From positions 2,750,532-2,814,531 of the forward strand of contig CAMZMU010000035.1 of assembly GCA_947311845.1 (NCBI GenBank): a DNA stretch of 64,000 nt, written 5' to 3'. Below, piece after piece: positions 35,968-47,215 of the stretch (within the stretch, counting starts at the first letter, position 1; the number at the start of each line of letters is the position of its first letter). A program made the position numbers and the translations under genes. Below the pieces are notes generated by a model. The model worked only from the letters and a program-made list of their open reading frames with translations, searched no databases and had not been told where the DNA came from. Source of the stretch: Poa pratensis. Taxonomy: Eukaryota > Streptophyta > Magnoliopsida > Poales > Poaceae.

Positions 35968-35977
35968 TTCCTTCCTC

Positions 35978-36690
35978 CCACCGCCACCGCACAGGCCATC
36001 ATGCGGCACCGGAACCAGAGACGAAAGACCGCTCCACCTCCACTCACCCCCTACCTTGCTGACATGCTCGCCTTTGTTTGCCCCCTTCGAGAGCTGGCTG
36101 GACCAGCGAGCCCAACCAGCACATGCTCCCCCGCCGGCCGGCCGCAAAACAATGTGCCCGGTCTCGATACCGCCGGCACGGCACCGGCCAGCACATAACG
36201 ATCGATAGTCCCGTCCATTCATGGGTCATTGTGCTGCTATCGTGGTTCCATTTGGAAACATACGCTGTTACTTTGCTCCCTTCCAGGAGCCATATTCTCG
36301 CTAGCCAATTATTTGTTTCTGTTTTTTGCTTGGTGGCACAGGATCGAACTCGGACTTTTGCTCCTCGCCGGCCGTCGCCGTCGTCGGCCGAGACATCATC
36401 ACCAGTTACTACGCATGTTCGCTGCGTGTTGCTGTCTAGTTGACTGAGAACGGCTCCGTCGACGTACGGGATGGGCGCTTTGGGTTAAGACGTACGTACA
36501 AGTCCTGCTTCACTGCTCGCGCTGGCACCATGCATGCTTTGTATAGGAACTTCGTTTCACCAAGGTGCATGTCCACTTCCCGATATTAATATATTCGCTT
36601 TATCGAAAAATTGTCGATCGGACCGTATGAGCTTCTACGTATGTATGCACTTGTCCGGTACATGAACACTCGATCGATGGCAGTATCCTT
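35978..36690. other. Non-coding interval
   Basis: I find no protein-like frame that I trust. The 121-codon plus-strand frame at 36078-36443 has a hydrophobic middle but overlaps other open frames, and no TATA box or splice logic supports it. Confidence 0.35.
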
Positions 36691-36694
36691 GTCA

Positions 36695-37660
36695 CCATGG
36701 TTTCTTTTGCATTATCTTTTCAGGCATGACGGAGATGGTTAATTGTTAAGAGGAAACAAGTTAGAGACAACAACTGAGAGGTAGGTCACGCACGAGGCGT
36801 CCAAATCCAATCTTATCTTTCCGGCCGAGATTATCTTCGATCCAGAGAAACCTGTTGATTGCCTAGGAAAGCTATATTAAGTCAGTAGCCTAATACATGT
36901 TTTGATATTCGACTCTCATCACCGGGCCATACAAAGCTCCAACCCCAAACTAAACATTTTCCTTCACCGCGACATGACGGACGGTCAGTTTCAGGCCAAC
37001 ACAACACCCAATGTTCCAATACTTCCTGCATTTTCAGCTGGAAAAACGATACAAGGTATTGAGAAGAGCCTCTCATAAAACATAACAAGACCAAGCTAAA
37101 ACAACTAAAGGGTACACTACGCCGAGAACCAAACCCTTGCGCCAAAAGCCACCCCACCAAAAGGGGGCAAGTTCGAAGCAAAAACGAAGGAATCCAACAA
37201 TTCGAACCGAGTTTGACAATGAAGAGGAATGCAGGAGACGAAAGACAGCGCCTCAGGAAGACGTCGAGCACGAAGGAGAGGACGCCGTGCATCACAGCGT
37301 CGTGCGGAGGTCGACGGCCATGGCCACGGTCCGGCAGACTAATAGCCCTAGTGTGATAGCAAAGCAAAGCAAAGCTACGTTCTGCATAATGGACCTCTCG
37401 TGTGGGCAAAAGCGTTAACCAAACACTGCACGAAGCTGTCTGATTGTCAAACAGATGGATCAGTCGATGTGTCGCCCTGTCAGTGCTGTCGATCATCTCC
37501 GCTTCTTTTACATTGTTATCTTTTTCAGCCATGACGGAGGTGGTTAACTATGCAAAGATAGACAGCGACTGTGAGATGTAGACCACGCGAGAGGAAGGAG
37601 GCGTCCAATCCAATCTTTCAAAATGAGATCATCTTGGTCCACGAGAGGCAACGACACAAC
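36695..37660. repeat. Pair of ~160 bp direct repeats flanking an open frame
   Basis: The segment 36705-36860 (tgcattatcttttcaggcat, gacggagatggttaa, gaggcgtccaa, tccaatctt) recurs at 37507-37660 (cattgttatctttttcagcc, gacggaggtggttaa, gaggcgtcc, tccaatctt). Several small indels separate them. The ~640 bp between the repeats is not duplicated. Confidence 0.6.
36882..37532 (-). CDS. Open frame of 216 codons, unknown
   Basis: This is the longest frame outside recognised genes here; it starts MAEKDNNVKEAEMIDSTDRA. The middle is hydrophobic and Cys/Leu-rich (AVMHGVLSFVLDVFLRRCL, PFSCFSLVLLCF). The DNA reads more like a transcript tail than a coding exon (GTTTGGTTCTCGG, TTGTTTTAGCTTGG), and no promoter or domain is visible. 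It lies between two direct repeats. I regard it as a chance or relic frame unless expression shows otherwise. Confidence 0.2.
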   Translation of the reverse strand: MAEKDNNVKEAEMIDSTDRATHRLIHLFDNQTASCSVWLTLLPTREVHYAERSFALLCYHTRAISLPDRGHGRRPPHDAVMHGVLSFVLDVFLRRCLSSPAFLFIVKLGSNCWIPSFLLRTCPLLVGWLLAQGFGSRRSVPFSCFSLVLLCFMRGSSQYLVSFFQLKMQEVLEHWVLCWPETDRPSCRGEGKCLVWGWSFVWPGDESRISKHVLGY

Positions 37661-37996
37661 TTGCTTGATCCGACAAAATCACACGAGACACTGTTGGTTA
37701 CCTCAGCTTCAGGGAATATAATCTCTATCCGATTGCCGTATGGCGAGGTGCGTGTCGCTGTCAGGCCCCATTAATGGTGGAGCCCCGGCCGGCGGTGTGT
37801 TCTTTTTTCCAGGGCATTCGATCGACTGAAAAGAAGACCAAGACGATGATGCAAAGAAGAGATCGCACACACACACCACCCGACGTAAAGTGCACGCCTC
37901 GGAAAATTTACCAAATCACTTCGCATTGCATGCATGGCATGATTACATTTGCCACATCGTATCTCCTTTCGAGTTCAGGTCTTATTCTGGACCTAC

Positions 37997-38041
37997 ATGT
38001 ATGTATGTATGTATGTATGTATGTATGTATGTATGTATGTA
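37997..38041. repeat. (ATGT)n microsatellite
   Basis: About eleven perfect tandem ATGT units just 3' of the reticulon gene. Likely length-variable. Confidence 0.97.
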
Positions 38042-38116
38042 CAGTGCATGTGCGGCTCGAGCTCTTGCACAGTACAGCTTGATAGTGTAGTTTCTCACAA
38101 GGTTCTCTTGGTTCAG

Positions 38117-39347
38117 CTATCCCTGCATGTCGGTCGCCGTCATCGCGCCTTTGCCCCTGGGGATCTTCCTGAGCACGCCGGAGTCCAACCGCTTGACATG
38201 GCTGCGGAAGTCGTGCGCGCCCCTCGCCACCAGGTGGTCAACCTCGTCCTCGTACCGCTCGTACAGCGCCGGCACCGTCATCACGCACACCACCACTGCC
38301 AAAAACACCACAGAGCCATCTCTCCCAAGTTATTCCTGCTATTCTGAAGAGCAAACGATCTCTGAAACTTTAGCTACTGAAAGTGTTGGTAGTTGCTTAC
38401 CGAGGTAGAGGAGGGTGAGGGAGCTGAAGCAGCTCGCGATCACCGACCCGACGTATAGGGACACCGCCGTCTGCAGTAGCATGTGTATTTGACACAGATC
38501 AGATCAGCCAGCCATGTCATATGTATCATGTACTACTCCATGTGTTAATAGATGATAATTTTTGTGTCTGAATGAAGCGAGTGAGCTGATTACCAGGATG
38601 AACATCTTGACGTCGTGTCCGCAAGCGATCTCGTAGAGCTTGTGCACGAACCAGTTGAGCCTCCTGTGCAGGCCCAGGATCACCTGCCTCGTGCTCCTCT
38701 CAGACAGCAACGTCTCCGGGATCCTTGGAACCGGCCTGCATGCAGGGTTGCAGTTGGCATCACCAAAAGATAGAAATTTTTCCAGCAGTTTGTCGTGGCT
38801 CAGGATTCAGAATGATATTGAAAACTATATGTGCATGATTAGTGGGCTGATTTGAGGTTTATTGGGCCTGATTAGTTAGTTATCTGATCATCCTTGTATT
38901 GTTCTGAGACTCCAAGGTCTTATCAGAACAGTAAGAAGACTGAAGAAGCGGGTGTGCAGTACATACAGCTTCAGGAACGTGGAGGCGTTGGTCCAAATGA
39001 AGAAGGTGAGCATGGCGATCATGGACGCGTAGCACACCAGCGTCAGGAAGTGGTACTCCGCCACCTCGAACAGACCCCACGCAGCCGTCGCCACGGCGAG
39101 GATCGACGCCGACACCTCCTTCCGCCTCCACAGGATGATGTCCGCCGCTGCAATGCACATACATGAACGAATTCAGAAAACTTGAACTCCGAGGTTGCAT
39201 TTCACATTGATTGGAAGGAGCACGTTAGATTCAGTAAATCCATGATCGATCTAGATTACCTTTGCGTCCACCTAGCGTGGCATGGAGAGGCCTCTCCCTG
39301 CCGAACGGCCTCGGCGCCCTGTGCCCGTGCGATCCGCCCATTACCAT
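38117..39347 (-). CDS. Reticulon-like protein (RTNLB family)
   Basis: Endoplasmic reticulum membrane protein; reticulons bend and stabilise ER tubules through hairpin membrane segments. Five exons by splice signals: 39260-39347, 38967-39147, 38594-38735, 38401-38470, 38117-38295. They total 660 nt (219 residues) with every phase agreeing. The start MVMGGSHGHRAPRPFGRERP precedes the reticulon domain, which opens with ADIILWRRKEVSASILAVAT. Two long hydrophobic regions follow: LTLVCYASMIAMLTFFIW, and a region spanning the later exons (SLYVGSVIASCFSSLTLLYL and VVVCVMTVPALYERYEDEVD). The C-terminus is short and basic (RKIPRGKGAMTATDMQG). Length and layout fit the short plant RTNLB proteins. An alternative Met two codons downstream is possible. 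Confidence 0.93.
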
Positions 39348-39399
39348 CTTGGTGTTTGTTTGAGGTTTTTCGATGCAGCTTGCTGTTGAGGTTGTTTGT

Positions 39400-39780
39400 T
39401 CTTGTAAATTACCAGCATGCATATATAGGATTGGCAAAACATTGGCAATCTTCAAGGGAGAGAGCAAAGCATAACTTTAGCTCAAGGCTAGCTTTTCTTT
39501 GATACTTTGGTGTCCCTGTGCCTTTTGGTGTTGGGATCAGATCCAAACCTTGTGATTCTGGATTCTGCAGATAGACCCCGTATCTGGTTTCTTTTCTTGG
39601 ATGGATGAAACATACGTTTCTTGCGCTACAAATCATATTCAAATTTCTTCAGAGTTGGTTCAGTTCAGGCTGTCCAAATCATGATCTTGAACATCATTTT
39701 TTGAAACAAGCCAATTTATTTTGCCATTTTCTCGAATCCCCATTCTTTTGAATCACCTCCACCACCACTCCTTGATGGCA
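39400..39780. other. Upstream region of the reticulon gene
   Basis: Non-coding, between the reticulon start codon and the LINE remnant. No clear TATA box. The LINE begins about 440 bp upstream of the start codon. Confidence 0.35.
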
Positions 39781-39784
39781 TGTA

Positions 39785-40640
39785 TCACTTGCTAGTTAGG
39801 CAAGGAGGTGTGGCCCAAGACAAGTTTCAAAGAGGACCAAATTCGAGTAGTGGAGAGACATTTGAAGAGAAGGTACACGGGTGATTCTTGCACTTCGTTG
39901 CATAATTTACAAAGCCCGTAATTTTGCCATCCATTCAGATCAATTATATCCGTCATCCTCACTCGGTTTTGGAGGATCAACCAGGTAAAGACTTTGCATT
40001 GGCGCACGCCCAAGATTTTCAAACGAAAAACGACATCATAGAAGTGGTATGCCCCAAAAGGTGCATCTTGTATGCCGCCCATGACGAGTAGCACTCATTC
40101 TTTCTGAATATCCAAGTGATCCTATCTGGGGTATCTTAGTCAATTTGGACAGCGTCAAGCATGTCCCAAAATTTGGTGAATTGAACAATATGTTGAAGTG
40201 AGAGCGCCCCTTGAGTATTGATTTGAGACACCAAAAAATCATTTTACAATGCTTTGCGAACCTTGAATTTCCTTTTCTTGACGATATAAAAATTAGAAGG
40301 GCAATACCCTTTAGGCGCATTCCCTCAGGCCAAGCCGACTCCCCAAAAAAGCGCCTTTTCTGTAATTCCAATGATGACCTTGTAGCCACCACGAAGAGGT
40401 TTTGGTCACTAGAAGTGCAAGGATTTCCGATCTCCATCCACTTCTTGGGGTTCAATCCAATCGAACCAAATCCACCTCAAGCAAAGTGCCGAGGCAAACT
40501 TTGTGATATTGTTTTCCAAGCCCTCCAAAGTCTTTAGGCTTGCACACCCTCTCCCAACTAATCACCGGAAACCTTCTCATAAGCCGCCCAAAGAAAGACC
40601 GGTCCAATGTTATCAATCTTCAATAGACCACCATCCGAAT
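39785..40640 (-). mobile_element. LINE 3' remnant (reverse-transcriptase C-terminal part)
   Basis: Minus-strand frames 40036-40455 and 39792-40094 carry the end of a LINE ORF2. The first includes a reverse-transcriptase thumb-like SSLELQKRRFFGESAWPEGM. The second has a zf-RVT segment (FTWLILQNRVRMTDI, LCKLCNEVQESPVYLLFKCL). At least one frame break separates them. The edges are approximate, and no poly(A) tail or target duplication is obvious. Confidence 0.7.
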
Positions 40641-41072
40641 ATCAAGCACGGTGATAAAATAGATCACACTACTATTTAGCACCGCTTTAACAAGAAACCA
40701 TACACCCGACAATAATAACATGTATTCCAATATAAGGAACAAGTAATGCGATAAAAGCGGAATGAGAAAACCCTGCGAGGCCACAAGGCAATGAAACAAA
40801 AACTGTACTACGACACGTATGCCACGTGCCGCCCAATCGCGCGTCCAGGGTTGCCTTATACTAATCGTCTACTTAATCATTTTATTTGTAGCGTATCAAC
40901 CTGGTATCTAAAAAATTATTATGTATTCTCTAAAAATAGACCATTGAACGGATTGGTACAAAATATATAGATACTATATCTACACCCGTACATTTAATCT
41001 AATATCGTAATAATTAATTAGCATATATTACTAATAAATGGACAAATATTTCATATCCCAACCTGCTTATCA
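40641..41072. promoter_or_regulatory. Upstream region of the inhibitor-like gene
   Basis: AT-rich, non-coding. It may hold the promoter of the gene at 41182; no element other than the TATA box is recognisable. Confidence 0.3.
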
Positions 41073-41073
41073 T

Positions 41074-41082
41074 ACTATAAGT
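41074..41082 (+). promoter_or_regulatory. TATA box of the inhibitor-like gene
   Basis: CTATAAGTA lies about 105 bp upstream of the ATG at 41182, with a CA-rich leader between them. Spacing and sequence suit a plant core promoter. Confidence 0.6.
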
Positions 41083-41181
41083 ACACAAGCCCTTCCTGCT
41101 TGAACTTTGCGCAAGAGCACACAATATTCTTGATCCAGGTAAACCTTGCTAGTAGTATTTGAGAGCTAGCACTTGTTGTCG

Positions 41182-41721
41182 ATGAGGGCATCAGTGGGCA
41201 AGCAACTTGTCCTTGTCGCCATTGTTGGTGCTTTCGTCGAGGTAACAGGAGTCCAAGCAACACCACAGACAACATGCAAGGCAGCGGCCAACATCGATAA
41301 GCGTGTCAACTACGATTTTTGCGTGTCCGAGCTCGCAGGTCACCCTGACAGCCCCAACGCGGACACATGGGGCCTTGCCAAGATCGCAGCGGAGCTCGGT
41401 GAGGGCAACGCTGACGGTGCAAGAGCTGATATCGAGGACCTGCTGGCCAAGCCCGGTACAGATGACAGGTTGCAGGTGCCGCTAGGGCTATGCCACAAGC
41501 TGTACGATCAGATGGGGCTGGCGTTCGCTGACGCAACTGATGAAATCAACTGGCGCCACTATGATTTGGGGAAGAAGAAGGTGGCGCAGGCGGTCCCACT
41601 TGCGCAACAATGTGACAACGCCTTTGCCAAGGCTGGAGTTCGTTCGCCGCTCGCAAAGCGGAGCGAGGACTCTGTGCAGCTTGTAGTCATCTGCACTGCC
41701 ATCACCAACCTCATCAAGTGA
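41182..41721 (+). CDS. Invertase / pectin methylesterase inhibitor-like secreted protein
   Basis: Intronless, 179 residues. The ATG at 41182 is the only good start: a signal peptide follows (MRASVGKQLVLVAIVGAFVE) with a likely cut after VQA. The mature part has the four-cysteine pattern of the family: TTCKAAANIDKRVNYDFC (first hairpin), then GLCHKLYDQMG and LAQQCDNAF (second pair), with a further Cys in the C-terminal helix (LVVICTAITNLI). These four-helix proteins bind cell-wall or vacuolar invertases, or pectin methylesterases; the sequence does not say which. The length is normal. It lies 2 kb from, and points toward, the broken GH32 invertase gene. Regulation is unknown; a TATA box precedes it. 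Confidence 0.85.
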   Translation: MRASVGKQLVLVAIVGAFVEVTGVQATPQTTCKAAANIDKRVNYDFCVSELAGHPDSPNADTWGLAKIAAELGEGNADGARADIEDLLAKPGTDDRLQVPLGLCHKLYDQMGLAFADATDEINWRHYDLGKKKVAQAVPLAQQCDNAFAKAGVRSPLAKRSEDSVQLVVICTAITNLIK

Positions 41722-41827
41722 AAACATCTGAAATTTCTTCTATTTGTGAGGGAATAAAGTGCTGAAGATTTAGTTTATACTTTTTACATCAATATAATCT
41801 CCCGTTTTTAATAGTATTACGTGCCTA

Positions 41828-41977
41828 CTCCGCCGTTCTATATTATAAAATGTTTTTGGATCTTTAAATGTGGACTGCATACGAAATGAAACAAGTGAAT
41901 TGACACACTGAAATGCGTCTAGATATACACCATTTACAAGAAAAACTAGAACGTTTTATAATTTGGAATGGAGGGAG
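41828..41977. mobile_element. Stowaway-like MITE
   Basis: The left end ctccgccgttctatattata and the right end (tataatttggaatggagggag) form an imperfect inverted repeat around an AT-rich core of ~150 bp. TA precedes the left end; the right flank no longer shows TA. It lies 100 bp after the inhibitor gene. Confidence 0.7.
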
Positions 41978-42635
41978 CAATAACGAAAGATGAGCTCTAC
42001 TACAATGTTTTCCCTGTGTTTTGCATTATCATCCGTCTCATTCATGGGCAAATACTAGCATCTATGTCGTCCTCGACGTGCATTCATGTTGGTGGAACGT
42101 TTCTTCCCGCACAGCTACGCATATCGATTTGGCCCTAGCTCGTTCCCCCCACCAGTCCACCACGCCGCCAACACTGTCCCTCGTACTGCCGCCCCATCTA
42201 TGGCGCCGCCTTCTCCATTCCCCGTGTAGCCGCTCCTATCCACCATGGTCAGCCATTCGCATGGAATCGAAAGACGAACACCGTGTGGCGCACGAGCTGT
42301 CAGGACACTGAAGCCACTGAAGACATGAACGTCATCTATCAACTTGATAGGTTCACCGAAGATAACAAGGAAGGCTGGGATTGAACCACGTCGCTCTCGT
42401 CGACGGCTTTGATTGTTATCTGCAACGGCCAACTAGTCCTCATTCACTTCATCGTTAGCTGATGCTACACGCGGTCAGAGCTGCGTCCCCTCCAGGCTTT
42501 AAAGCGTTGTAGCCCCAGATATTCGAATATGCTGAAGAATTCTATCGCCAGTATGGTGTAGACAATGAACTCTGTAACACGCATATCTTGAAGTAATTGA
42601 AGCGCTTTATCCCCAATTCTTGTGTTGAAACCGTG
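41978..42635. other. Non-coding interval
   Basis: No convincing gene. The part next to the primer-site-like sequence at 42677 could be an eroded LTR, but I find no partner copy in the window. Confidence 0.3.
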
Positions 42636-42639
42636 CTGG

Positions 42640-43156
42640 TTTTGCTCATTAGTTGACAGATTAACTCGGGATCTGTCAGTTGGTATCAGAGTGGAATCTC
42701 TCGTAAAATCCCACTGCTCGAAGGGGGTCTGCCGTGGCAGAAGAAAACTCTGCCAGCAGCGAGGATGGAGTCTGCATCAGGATCACCAGTGAGGGGTGGA
42801 GATTTCTCCTCTTGTAAAATTCCAGAAGGCAAGCTCGGAGCGCTTCTGGAGGAAGTGCGAGGAATTGGTAAGAACCAGGACACACTGAAAGTGCAGATCG
42901 ATGATGTTCATGAGCAGCTCGAGAAAGTGGACGCCCTGGAGGCAAGATGGACACCATGGTGGTGGGCTTATTGGTGAAGAATGAGCAAGTACAGACTGAT
43001 ATTGTGGAATTTCTGAAGAGATTTGGAAGGTGCCCACCCACTGCGGATCCAGCTACACTGAGCGCTAGCTATACAATCCCTGAGCAGGAAATTCTTCTGA
43101 AACGACATGAAATCGAACAAGATGCTTTATACTCCTCCTGCACATGCTCTGGCTAA
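42640..43156 (+). mobile_element. LTR-retrotransposon fragment (primer site and gag start)
   Basis: TTGGTATCAGAGTGG near 42681-42695 is the tRNA-Met primer site seen after many plant 5' LTRs. A frame beginning at 42765 (MESASGSPVRGGDFSSCKIP, with a coiled-coil-like LGALLEEVRGIGKNQDTLK) continues after a frame shift at about 42950. It looks like the N-terminal part of gag. Protease and pol are absent, so this is a truncated relic. Confidence 0.6.
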
Positions 43157-43655
43157 TTTGAGGCACCTTCTTTTCACCAAGTAGGACAAAAGAGTAGAAA
43201 GATGACCCCAATCTTCAGACATAAAAGCAAAAAGGAACGACAGTGCACCCGGATGGTTCTTGATGAAATTTATATGATAAAAAGTGCTGAGTGCATGACA
43301 TGGAAACGTTTCAAGTGAGAATCCAGATACCTTCTTAAGGTTTCATGAGGCAATAGACCGTATATGGTAACCAAGGCAATATGGAAATACTGAACACGTA
43401 CCAAGCCAAGTTAACCCTAAACCCTTCCAATACACCTTTGTACCATTGTGATCGAATATAGCCTGTCATAGTGTCAGTTAACACAGATTATCTTTTGTTC
43501 AGCAATCCTCCATGCCCAAATGAAAATCCTTCAAGCTCGCTTAGCTTTCTCCTGCACACCATGAGCAATATTACAGCCACACACATATATATAATTCTCA
43601 ACCACAATATTCAAATGAACAATTAGATTATACAAGAATACCTCAACAGTAAAGC
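43157..43655. other. Downstream region of the GH32 gene
   Basis: AT-rich, non-coding; it probably includes the former 3' UTR of the minus-strand GH32 gene, whose stop codon is at 43656-43658. Confidence 0.4.
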
Positions 43656-46600
43656 CTAAAGAGTAGATAGATTAAAGCTCCGCATCTCCCAGGCATTCAG
43701 CTTGGTGACCTGGATCTCCGACTTCCCGTTGTTGAACACAAAGAGGTGTGCATCATGACCAACAGCATACTTTGGGTAGCTCCTAGACAGGATGCATGTC
43801 CTGCCATGGGCGCCGAAGCTCTCCACGACCGAGTGGTCAATCTGTGATTACAGCAAGAAATCTTTGCATCAGCACTTGATAACCTACTGTTCGAGCTACT
43901 ACTACAGTAATTTCACTGGCATTAATACAAGAAACATGTTCAATGTACCAATGTCCTTAGTGCGATTTTTTTTGCCTTTGCTATGTCGATGTCAACAAAG
44001 CTTGCAAATGTGGGCCGGTAGATATGTTGCTTGTAAGATGACCTGTTTGATTACACTAAGAAAATTAATAAGGACGATAATGATCAACATAAAATTTACT
44101 GCTGAAAAGCAGATCCATAAACATCAGATCATATATAATATGGGTCGTGAGCACTGTCTTACCCACTTGCACACACTTCTACATCATTTCGTCGTAAGAA
44201 AATCCAAGCAAATTCTGGTACAGTGCATTCCAAGTATTTTTATGCAAGCAAGCTTCACATTCCAAGTGTTTTGGTTTCGTGTATACGAAATTTGCCGCTT
44301 AAAATAAGGCCAAGTACCTACGTTTCAAAGTGTATGCGCGGATGAACAGTGGAGGCTAAGATGATGAAATTCTGATGTTTTGTAGTGTCCGTTAAGTCTA
44401 CTTTTCTAAATAACTGAGTGGGCTAGAAAACCGAAAATCAGTAAGTTTCAGTATGTTGACAAGCTGACATAACATTTAGCTTCCTCTTGCAATACTGCTA
44501 TTGGTTCCGTTTAATTTCAAAACCAGTTATTTCAACTTTACTAACTTGCTGAAAAGTGCCTTTTCAGTACTAACTGCCGTATTATTTTAACCCCAAGTTT
44601 ACCATGAGATTGTGTAATCAGAAAATTAATCTTTCCTCGCAGTAGGCGCCAAACCAAATGGCATAATAGATAATGGTTCATTTTTGGGTTTATGATGTGA
44701 TGTATCAACTGTCCTTCACACATCTTTTGTAAAAAGACAATGAAGGAACTTCAGAAACCAAATCTACGTGCTTAGCTAGAAGTCTAAGTGAATATTGCCT
44801 TTTAATTAGAAGATCCACTTCACTGTATATTGACATTTTGTGTCAAGTTGAGGGCAGACAATAGATATTATCAACGATCTACATGGTTTGTATATCATAA
44901 TGAGCTAACATGTGCAATTCTGCATAGGAATTAGGAAGGCATCCAAATTCTGCGCTAAATACATGTTATCGCATTGCATGTCCATTCATTTGCCTTTCTA
45001 ACAGCAATGTATGCGCCCTTGTGGAGCAAGGAAGGGATAATATTAAGTTTGGTACAGCTAGTTAGTACCAATTGAACAGAGACACGCACCTCGTAGGATC
45101 TGCGCACATGAGGATAACATGACTACCATTGTCGGCCTTGAATACTGTGAAGAAGATAGCTGTCCTTTCCCTGAGGTCGCTGGAGGCCAGCGTCCACAAT
45201 CCAAAGGGCCCTACTCCTCCCTTAATGTCTGCGCCATTCCTTGCACACAGCCCTTGCGCATCTGTTTTCCACGCTGGGTCAAACCACTCTGCCTCCCCAG
45301 GTTCTTGACTGTGAAAACGACCTCCACATCAGACTGCAGGAACATTTTAGCAGACTTAATTAGACCATTCATTCATGTGTGTTCATCAGTAATTACATTG
45401 TAAGTGTGTAACAACCTGTACAGACTTAAAGCCTGTGACCTCAAAGTAGTTCCCTGTCTGGACAACCTTGCTCGTAACGGTAATTTGATTCTGCCGCAGT
45501 GACTCTACCTCCTTGACAGGCCACTGTATCAGCTGCTTCCCGTTCCGTGACAGCCAAATTTTTCTTGGTATTGCCTGTGAAGGTGAAGGTTAGAGGTATT
45601 GCAATTCAACTGTTATGAATAGGGGCCAACAGGCCAGAACATGTACATAAGGGAAATAAGCAAGAAGTCCCTATACAATATGCTAACTACAAACACAGTC
45701 TAACAGCAATGATGCATCAGTTGATAACATATATGTACGATGTAACACATTTCTTGGTGAAATATAGAACTGACCTGAATTCCAGCCCAGCCCTTTAGGT
45801 GATCATCACGGGAAGTGTCGGACTCGTTCGCCCAGCCCCAGAGGACACGACGGCGCTTTGCTGGGTCATAGAATGTCTTTGATGCATAAAAATTACCGTA
45901 ATCATACCGGAGGCCAAATTCATTGTCTGGGAACTCAGCGTCCGGGATGTACTTGTCGGTGGCATAGTTGTACCTCCCAATCGTATAGTAGTCAAACCGC
46001 TTCAGATCCAGGCTCACCTTGAGCACATATCTGACCTCCTCAGCAACAACTCTGTCCAACAGCTCAGCATTACCAACTCCATGTTGGTAAGGCAGGCTAC
46101 CACCTGCCACAGGGTAAAAATCCGGGCATTCCCACATCCCTGTCATACCAGAGTGCAGCAGATGATCGGCTTTGACCCATCTCTTAAAGTCCCTGCTCCG
46201 GTACAGCACTGCAAAGCCCTTCATATCATCTTTGCTTCCGACTACCACCCGCCAGTGTCTACAACATATCACACAATGTTTTTTTTGAGGTTAATATCAC
46301 ACAATGTTATAAGGTGCTATTTGCTTTTTTGAATCAAAAGAAAACTGAAACAGATACAGCTAATGATATATACCTGTCGGGGCCGTACCATGCAGTGCTC
46401 GGATCGCGGAAAGCACTTGAGTTCACACCATGGTCAGGGAAAATGACGGGGTTGTAGTCTGGTTTGGACCAGTTGCGGAGGACTGGGTCAGATAAATCAG
46501 AAGGAAATGCCACATTTTGCACCTGGTTGCTGCGGTTGTCAATACCAGTGTACATTAGAACTGGTTCGCCACTGGGCAGCACTGTGGCAGAGCCTGACCA

Positions 46601-46847
46601 ACAAGCCTTTATGTCGAACTGCTTCGAAGGGAAGATCGCCGGCTCCAGAACCGTCCAGTCTATCAAGTTCTTTGACACTGCATGACCCCACACAATGTCG
46701 TAACTCCATACAACTGACTCGGGGTTGTACTGGTAGAAGAGGTGATACAAACCCTTGTAATACATTGGGCCTGCATGCAAATTTTGCACGTGTAAAATAA
46801 ATATTCAAAAGGAATTATTTTTCTGATAGTGAATTTTTGTGACTTAC

Positions 46848-46856
46848 CATTTGGAT
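46848..46856 (-). other. 9-nt mini-exon of the GH32 gene
   Basis: On the minus strand the sequence is aatcag|ATCCAAATG|gtaagtc. Together with a G from the previous exon it encodes the Asp-Pro-Asn of the nucleophile motif, and its last G starts the next Gly. This tiny exon is a known hallmark of plant invertase genes, and its splice sites here are canonical. Confidence 0.9.
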
Positions 46857-47215
46857 CTGATTGATGTGTGACAATGAAAGGTGACACCAAAGGAGTAGTA
46901 GATTAGAGCGCGAACATAGATAAAGAAGAATACTGGATTCAGTTCGATAGATAAAAGCCAAAATTGATTTCCATGAGAGAGAGGGAGAGAGGTTAAGTCT
47001 GTACGTTGATCCAGTTCTTTAGAGGCCGGAAGTGGTACCCGGAGCTCCGTCCACGCTGATGGCCTGAAGACCAGGGTCAGTCAAGTTGACAAAATGATTA
47101 GCAATTATTGTTGGTTTAATCCTAGAAGATTCAAATTGACAAATTCAATTTGGCATATGTGTATGCTATCCAACATAGAACAATGCTATTGGTTATGCAC
47201 GCATGAACGGATAAT

